From positions 3,904,827 to 3,968,826 of the forward strand of contig CP137682.1 in assembly GCA_037976565.1 (NCBI GenBank): 64,000 bases of DNA, read 5' to 3'. Positions 58,251 through 64,000 of the stretch are shown here, in pieces. The notes beneath the pieces were generated by a model. The model was not told the origin of the DNA. It did no database searches and saw only the letters and a list, made by a program, of their open reading frames with translations. Origin of the DNA: Mesocentrotus franciscanus (taxonomy: Eukaryota; Echinodermata; Echinoidea; Camarodonta; Strongylocentrotidae). Positions within the stretch are counted from its first letter, which is position 1. Each line of letters starts with the position of its first letter. The position numbers and the translations under genes are program-made.

Positions 58251-58689
58251 TAAGCTCGAGCTATCTTTCGTGTCGATGTCTTCATCACGAAACATGCAAC
58301 CTCGTCACTAGCAGACGATCATTAAACATTATGATATCCGATGCTTGAATATACGAGCACATAGAACAAGCATGGGATGCTTCCGCGTATTTTGTTTTGT
58401 TCCGCGCGCTTTTCTAAACTGCAGCACTTGGTCGTCTGCTTGTGACAAATAATATTTGTGATCACATCAATGTGACTCGATTCGAGGTCTACGAATTCGA
58501 ATACAGGCCTAGTTTTTCAGCGGTAAGCAACTACAGCTGTTTACATGTCTCTCTAACTAGCATCCAAGGCTTTCACTATTTGATACAATGAAATCCAAGC
58601 CATAGTAGTTGCATCTTCGATCACATATGTAAGGAAGGACAGACCTAGACATAGGCCTAGATAACGAGAGGTTAATCATATGAGTGTAG

Positions 58690-58845
58690 GAGACAGCAGG
58701 CCCGTAGCCACACGTGCCCCCCAAAAAATGTCCAAGATCACACACCCATCCTCACAGACCCCTCCCCAGGACGTCGATCAATTACATGTATGTGCCCCCC
58801 AAAGAAAAAACATCAAACTCTGGCTACGGCCCTGGGAGACAGAGG
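58690..58845. repeat. Short repeat with GGCCGTAGCCA-type ends
   Basis: GCCCGTAGCCACACGTGCCCCCC at the left and GTGCCCCCC...CTGGCTACGGCC at the right are partly inverted and direct copies of each other. It is probably a small non-autonomous element. No coding content. Confidence 0.4.
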
Positions 58846-59586
58846 GGTGTTGCCACGTAGGCCTACCCCTCTTTTGGATGCACTTGTCAGCCAGAAAGTA
58901 CAGCGACCGGAAGGGGCGCGCTCCCTCTGCCTTTAAAAAAAATGTTCATCCTCCACATTTTGTTACTGCTGTAGCATTAATTGATATGTTTATTGATTAG
59001 TCTTAAAATATAAGAAATAACATGTCTGGAAGATTTAAGAAAAATGATGAATATTAAAGTAAGAGGAAAATAATGCTTAGTTTTTATTTTGGATAAGAAT
59101 GGTATGTTTTAAAATAAATAGTAATTCGTTGAATTACATATTGCTAGAAATAGAAAAGTGAAGAATTTAGGATGAGCAAACAATTTATTCCTACCCCCAA
59201 ATGATTACATTTACGTTCAGAACATTAATGTTCAGTTTGATATAATCTAAAGTATTTGAACAAACTCACTACTCCTATGAAAGCTAGAATTTTGAGACGA
59301 GACAAAGTGAACACTATTCTCTGAAACAGTATACAGTATACAGCGGGCGCTATTTGGTTGCTTTGAAGGAAGTATTTGCGGAAGTTATTGATATCAATAA
59401 CTCACAGATGACAGTGAATGAGCGGGGCGCTTTCTCTCAGGGGTTTCAATTCAAGGGATACATTAATAAGACTAGGGTACTAGATAGGATTTATCCTCAT
59501 GAATGTGCATACTTCAGTTTTGAAGAAGGGATATGTGTCTCTAAACTCTTTCCTAGTGTAACACTCTATAATTAGCAATATAACGA
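58846..59586. other. No gene recognised
   Basis: AT-rich. A 73-codon frame at 59354-59575 has balanced composition but no motif I recognise and abuts the probable LTR. It could be part of an older element; not called as a gene. Confidence 0.4.
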
Positions 59587-60690
59587 TGATGATAATAGTT
59601 CCTGATGGCGTCTTGTCGAGTGTCACTTATCCACACACAAATAAAACACAGGAGATGGTGTTCTCTACTTTGAAGTGAAGATATGTTTATTAGATTAAAG
59701 AAGGTGCGTAATAACGAGTAACAATATAATAAGTCTTGTGATGAACTTATAACTAGCAGCTCCTCTCTCGAAGGTAGAGAGGACCTGGTAAGAGAGCTGA
59801 TTTTACTCCAGCATCCCTTTTATACCTTTTTGGAGAGTCCCAGCAATGGTCTGTCATGTAACATTTTCATACCATATTTGGACATGGTCAATGTTTATGA
59901 ATTAAACATTACCACTCATGAATTAAACATAAGGCCCTCATGACCATAAATGGTCCTGGTCAAGTGCCATTTCTGACTAGAAAGTGGGATGACATACTCT
60001 AATGGAATGTGCTGATCTTGTATCTATTTACACTACTAAGAAAGTACTGTTTTAAAGGGTGTTGTGTTAAAGGGAATGAAGGGATTGTAATATTGTATCT
60101 TACATATAGTTACCTCTACCGAAAAGAAACGTCCTCGTTTTTAAAAAAATCAGAGGCGATAGCATTGACATGTAAACACTTACATAAAAATATACAAAGT
60201 AAAATATTATTCGCAGTTACAGGCGAATGGAGGAGCTCATGTACACCGAATTGCGGTCTATGGCTGTAAATAGTGTAATTTATCCAAAGTATTTACCAAA
60301 GCAGCGTTAAAACCTGAAATACCATAACTTCAAATTAAATGTGAATACAAAAGAATACAAAAGTTGTCTGTCGTAGCCCCAAAATACGTAAAAAAACATC
60401 TCAAATGTCATAACGAATAGATATACATAGATAATATTAAAAACTGAACATACACGTTATTAGCGCCGTTACCAGAATTTTGCGACATGAATGTAAAACC
60501 GGCACAATAAGCAAAACCAATCTACACAATATTCCAAAGCATAACAGTTTCACAATCCAATGAAATGCCTTACATATAATTGGCATAGAGATTACCTACA
60601 AAATGCCAAAATGACAGAAAAATGACTACACTTATACAAAATCACTAAACATGAGTCAACAAAATGTGAGGCGGAGCATAAAACGCATCA
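59587..60690 (-). repeat. Probable 3' LTR of the Gypsy element (boundaries uncertain)
   Basis: Read on the minus strand it has promoter and poly(A) organisation expected of an LTR: GGTATAAAAGGG (about 59817-59828), then AATAAAC near 59683-59690, then a TGTGTTTTATTTGTGTGTGG segment and an end TATTATCATCA at 59587. The upper limit is set only by a TGATGCG start near 60690, just beyond the integrase stop. The 5' LTR lies outside the window, so the termini cannot be confirmed. No clear polypurine tract was found. Confidence 0.5.
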
Positions 60691-60754
60691 ATAATTGTTG
60701 TAAGGACGAACAAATCTTAGTAAGAAACAGGACAACCATAGTAATTAGGCGGAG

Positions 60755-62017
60755 TTATGGTCCTGCCACTACGTGTTCTAACACACGGGTCATGGTTACG
60801 AGCATGGCCATCAGACGATGGGGTAGGAGGGGCAGGACAAAGTCAATGTCAGGAGGTTTGGTGACGGGTTCAGGGAACATTATGTTAGGTGCTGTTGGAG
60901 GGATAGTCCAAATGTTGGTAGACGGTTGGGGATCTTGGGAAGGGGGAGAAGGTGAAGGGGCTTCAGAATGCCCAACAGATGTCGGGGTGAAGGAGGAGAA
61001 GGAGGGGAGGTATGGTTTCAGTCGATTATAGTGTATAACCTTTATGGGTGAGGAAGGAGATGAAGGGTTAGATAGGTGATATAGAATGCCTTTATCGTCT
61101 GCACTGACAACACGATAAGGACCCTTCCATTGTGCAGCCAATTTATTGCGTGACATTGTAGGGTCCGACATCCAAACAAGATCATCTGGTTTGTAAGGAG
61201 TGAACCGGGTCTTCGAGTCGTAAAACTTCTTTTGACTTTGACGTGCATGACATGCATGAGTAGATGCAGCGTCAAAGGCAAAATCAATGCGACGCAGTAA
61301 ATTATTGGCATAATCGTCCGGCGAAGGGAGAGAAGTGGGTGGGGAAAGGATAGAGAGAGGGAGGCGTGCTTCTCGGCCATGCACAAGGAAAAAGGGGGTA
61401 TAGCCTGTGGAAGAGTGGGGTGTGGTGTTATAGGAAAGTTCTACTTGGCCCAGTATGTGATCCCAAGAGGACTCAGCTTCGGACAGCCTTTTACCTAGTT
61501 CACGCTTCAACGTGCGGTTGAAACGTTCCACCATCCCGTCGGATTGGGGATGGTATGGGGTAGTCCGTGTCTTCCTTATCCCCATTCTCTGGCAAAGGGT
61601 TTGGATAACCTGTGCCTCAAACTGGCGTCCCTGGTCAGTGTGCAGACTTTCAGGGATTCCATGCTGACGAACAAACTTATCAAACAGACAATCGGCAACT
61701 GTGCATGCCTTCTGATCGGGCAATGGGAAAAGGTTAACATACTTGGTAAAGTAGTCCATAACCACCAGGACGTAACGATTTCCATTAGCAGTGAGGGGGA
61801 GTTCCGTAAGGTCAGCAGCAATCCGTTGAAAAGGACGGGAGGAGGGGATGGGTTGCAAGGGAGCCTTGAGTGTAGGGGTTGGGTTTCTACGCTCCTGACA
61901 CTGTACACATCGTGTGCAGAAATCAGTGATATCACGCCGCATTCCTTTCCAGTAACACAGCTTATTAGCTTTCTCAATAGCCTTTGCCGCCCCGAAATGG
62001 CCCGACAAGGGAGCCAT
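60755..62017 (-). pseudogene. Gypsy integrase
   Basis: About 410 residues. The CTRCVQC part of the HHCC zinc finger, then the DDE core: IAADLTELP (first Asp), HTDQGRQF (second Asp), and PYHPQSDGMVERFNRTLK (Glu). Downstream WKGPYRVV is the GPY/F module used in target choice. The internal reading frame is intact from about 61990 to the stop at 60757. It inserts element DNA into the host genome in active relatives. Confidence 0.93.
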
Positions 62018-62583
62018 GTAACAATGGTAGGACGTGCGGGACTAGCGACTTAGGAATTACTATTTGCTGGACAGGAGGGTCAGAAGAAGGGTCACTGACC
62101 CTACAAAGCAGTCCATCCTGCATGACAAAACTGCTAAGATCTGAATGGTACTTACGAAGGGTAAGGTCTGAACTAGGAAGGGAAGACTGTGGTGGTGGCT
62201 GACGTGAGCGTATCCATGATATTACCTCCTGGAGGCAGGGATCTTGGCGCTGAGCCTGGTGGAGGCGAAACCCATCTTTGACCAGCAAGGAACAAAGATC
62301 AGAACTATCACACGGAGATGCAAAGTCTACACACTCCTGAGGGCTATGCAAGGATGATGGTATGGAGTCCTGAGTTGGAGACAGTATAGCACTAGGAGGA
62401 GAAAGAAGAGGGGAAGGAGGAGCGGTAGAAGGAAGACCAACAGGGTAGCCAGAAGAAATAGGGGCAAGGACATCCATTTGTTGAATAGTTGCTGCCACAT
62501 CAAGTTCAGGATCCGGGATCCGAGACAGGGCATCAGCATTGGCATGCTTGGCGCCCTCTCTATGTTCGATGACCCAATCAAAG
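61990..62583 (-). pseudogene. Gypsy spacer between RNase H and integrase
   Basis: Back in the first frame. A Pro/Ser-rich stretch is followed by an integrase N-terminal arm-like region (IPKSLVPHVLPLLHG). It loses frame near 61990 in the midst of the zinc-binding HHCC domain. Confidence 0.75.
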
Positions 62584-63110
62584 GGTCAAGTTCAAGAGCC
62601 CATCGGCTACGCCTTCCAGAGTTGTCATGGGTGATAGGTAGTTTCCTCAAACCGACAAGTGGCTTGTGATCTGTGATTATGGTGAAAGGGGTGACAAGTA
62701 AATAATGCTTAAAGTGACGAACTGCCCACACTATAGCATACAACTCTCTATCATAGGTAGACCAGCGACGTTCTGTCTTAGAAAGGCTATGACTTGCATA
62801 TGCAATGACCTGTTCAAGACCGTTGAGGCGTTGGGTAAGGACAGCACCCACAGCTGCGTTTGATGCATCAGTGTGGAGAAAGAAAGGCTGAGAAAAGATA
62901 GGAAAGGCCATGAGAGGAGGGGTGATGAGGGTATGTTTGAGCGCATTGAAAGCCTGGGCACATTCCTCAGACCAAACAAAGGGGACACCTTTGTTGGTAA
63001 GAAAAGAGAGAGGTTGTGCAACGCGAGCAAAATTCTTGACAAACCGCCGATAGTAACTAGCTAAGCCAAGAAATGCTCGGACCTCTGTAACATTCCGAGG
63101 TGGGCCAGTC
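62583..63110 (-). pseudogene. Gypsy RNase H segment
   Basis: It is read in the frame one step from the reverse transcriptase. It shows FLGLASYYRRF (connection), HTDASNAAVGAVL with a catalytic aspartate, YDRELYAIVWAVRHF with the glutamate, and ITDHKPL. The frame shifts again near 62583, and a further stretch in the wrong frame runs to 62327. Confidence 0.9.
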
Positions 63111-64000
63111 GCGCACCTTCGCAATGTTACCTGGGTCAGGTAGTACACCTTCCGATGATACCACATGTCCGAGGAAGGTGACCTTCTTCTGGAAGAAGAA
63201 GCACTTTTCGGGCCGAAGTTTCAGATTTGCAGTCCGGAGACGATCAAAAACTTCACCAAGACACCTCAGTTTATCCTCAAATGTTCGCCCAAAGACGATT
63301 ACATCATCAAGATAAACTAGAACAGATTCCCAATGGAGACCACGAAGCACCAGTTGCATCAATCGTTGGAAGGTTGACGGCGCATTGCGCAACCCCATGG
63401 GCATAACCTTGAAATGGAAGAGGTCAGATCCAGTAGTAAAAGCCGTCTTAGGCATGTCATCAGGATGCATGCCAACCTGCCAGTACCCACTAGAAAGATC
63501 CATAGTACTGAAAAAACAATTGCCAGCAAGGGCATCTATGGTATCATCTATACGCGGGAGAGGGTGTGAGTCTGGGCAAGTGACCTTATTCAACCGTCTG
63601 TAATCAACACAAAATCGATAACCCCCTGTCTTCTTCTTGACCATTACAACAGGGGAGCTCCATGGACTGGAACTAGGTTCAATTACTCCAGCCTTCAAAA
63701 GACGGTCACATTGGTGTTTAATTTCATCCCGTATTACAGGAGAGGCACGATAAGCTCTTTGGCGAACAGGAGAAGCGTCACCCGTCGGGATATTATGTCG
63801 GACGAGGTCAGTACGACCATAGTCATCAGATGTGCGACTGAAAATATCAGCATAATCTAGGAGAAGAGCTTGGACCCTAGCCTGTTGAGAAGGCGACAAT
63901 GTAGAGGAAGATAGGTCAAACGAGGCAGGGTTGAATGATACATGGGGGGAAGGGGGAGGGGGTGAGGACTGATGCGACACTGCACAATAATGCTCCGCAG
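63057..64000 (-). pseudogene. Gypsy reverse transcriptase segment
   Basis: The frame is open to the right edge and ends at a stop just before 63057. It shows FCVDYRRLNKVT, MPMGLRNAPSTFQ and the polymerase active site YLDDVIVFG, then FLGHVVS. These are core motifs of Ty3/Gypsy reverse transcriptases, which copy element RNA into DNA in virus-like particles. Coding sense is lost through a frameshift near 63110, where the connection segment moves to another frame. Confidence 0.93.

Larger units (their letters stand above)
60755..64000 (-). mobile_element. Ty3/Gypsy retrotransposon, pol region, partial and frameshifted
   Basis: Order on the minus strand: reverse transcriptase, RNase H, linker, integrase, as in Ty3/Gypsy (Metaviridae). 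The coding frame changes near 63110, near 62583 and near 61990, so no intact polyprotein remains. Gag and protease would lie beyond 64000. The frame is open at the window edge without a stop, so the visible left end is not a start. Confidence 0.93.

Noticed and set aside
60755..61031. 126-codon + strand frame opposite the integrase
   Set aside because: Shadow of the integrase C-terminal coding region on the other strand.
1..64000. CRISPR arrays, operons, ribosome binding sites, prokaryotic origins
   Set aside because: The window is eukaryotic. The tandem repeats seen lack the regular repeat-spacer layout, and the genes are split by introns.

Overview
The window is animal nuclear DNA: split genes with GT-AG introns, AT-rich non-coding DNA, many GA/CT microsatellites and a dense mix of transposon fragments. 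Ependymin-related and arylsulfatase B/I/J-type genes, a foldback element resembling the 'TU' elements described from sea urchins, tRNA-derived SINEs and a Ty3/Gypsy element together suggest a marine deuterostome, most likely an echinoderm such as a sea urchin. Species cannot be fixed from sequence alone.

Left part (1-19,400, + strand): two head-to-tail copies of an ependymin-related secreted glycoprotein gene. Copy 1 enters at the left edge with only its last three coding exons (537-2185). Copy 2 is complete: TATA box near 12,331, a probable 5' UTR exon, and six coding exons from 12,840 to 17,410 encoding 235 aa. Homology continues about 1.8-2 kb past both stop codons, so a segment larger than the gene was duplicated. 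The DNA between the copies holds a roughly 2.5 kb foldback element (6,068-8,583) with a LINE 3' fragment inside it, and a 457 bp MITE (9,843-10,299). Copy 2 carries insertions that copy 1 lacks, including a MITE-like element with a zinc-finger retrocopy fragment.

Middle (19,400-32,800): no recognisable gene. It has microsatellites, a tRNA-derived SINE (26,809-27,137), a GC-rich tandem repeat (27,527-27,770), a 164 bp tandem repeat and long polypyrimidine tracts.

Right part (33,829-57,690, - strand): one complete seven-exon sulfatase gene of the arylsulfatase B/I/J type, 585 aa, with the formylglycine motif and the metal-binding and catalytic residues I looked for all present. Its 17.4 kb first intron is packed with mobile DNA: a TTAA-flanked MITE, a TA-flanked foldback MITE, a hAT-type element with a perfect 8 bp target duplication, several SINEs, and two copies of an unidentified repeat.

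Right edge (about 59,587-64,000, - strand): the 3' half of a degenerate Ty3/Gypsy retrotransposon (reverse transcriptase, RNase H, integrase, probable 3' LTR) with three frameshifts, running off the window.

The two host gene families are not a pathway: one makes a secreted ependymin-like glycoprotein, the other a secretory or lysosomal sulfatase. Most short open frames in the window are low-complexity or AT-rich noise.
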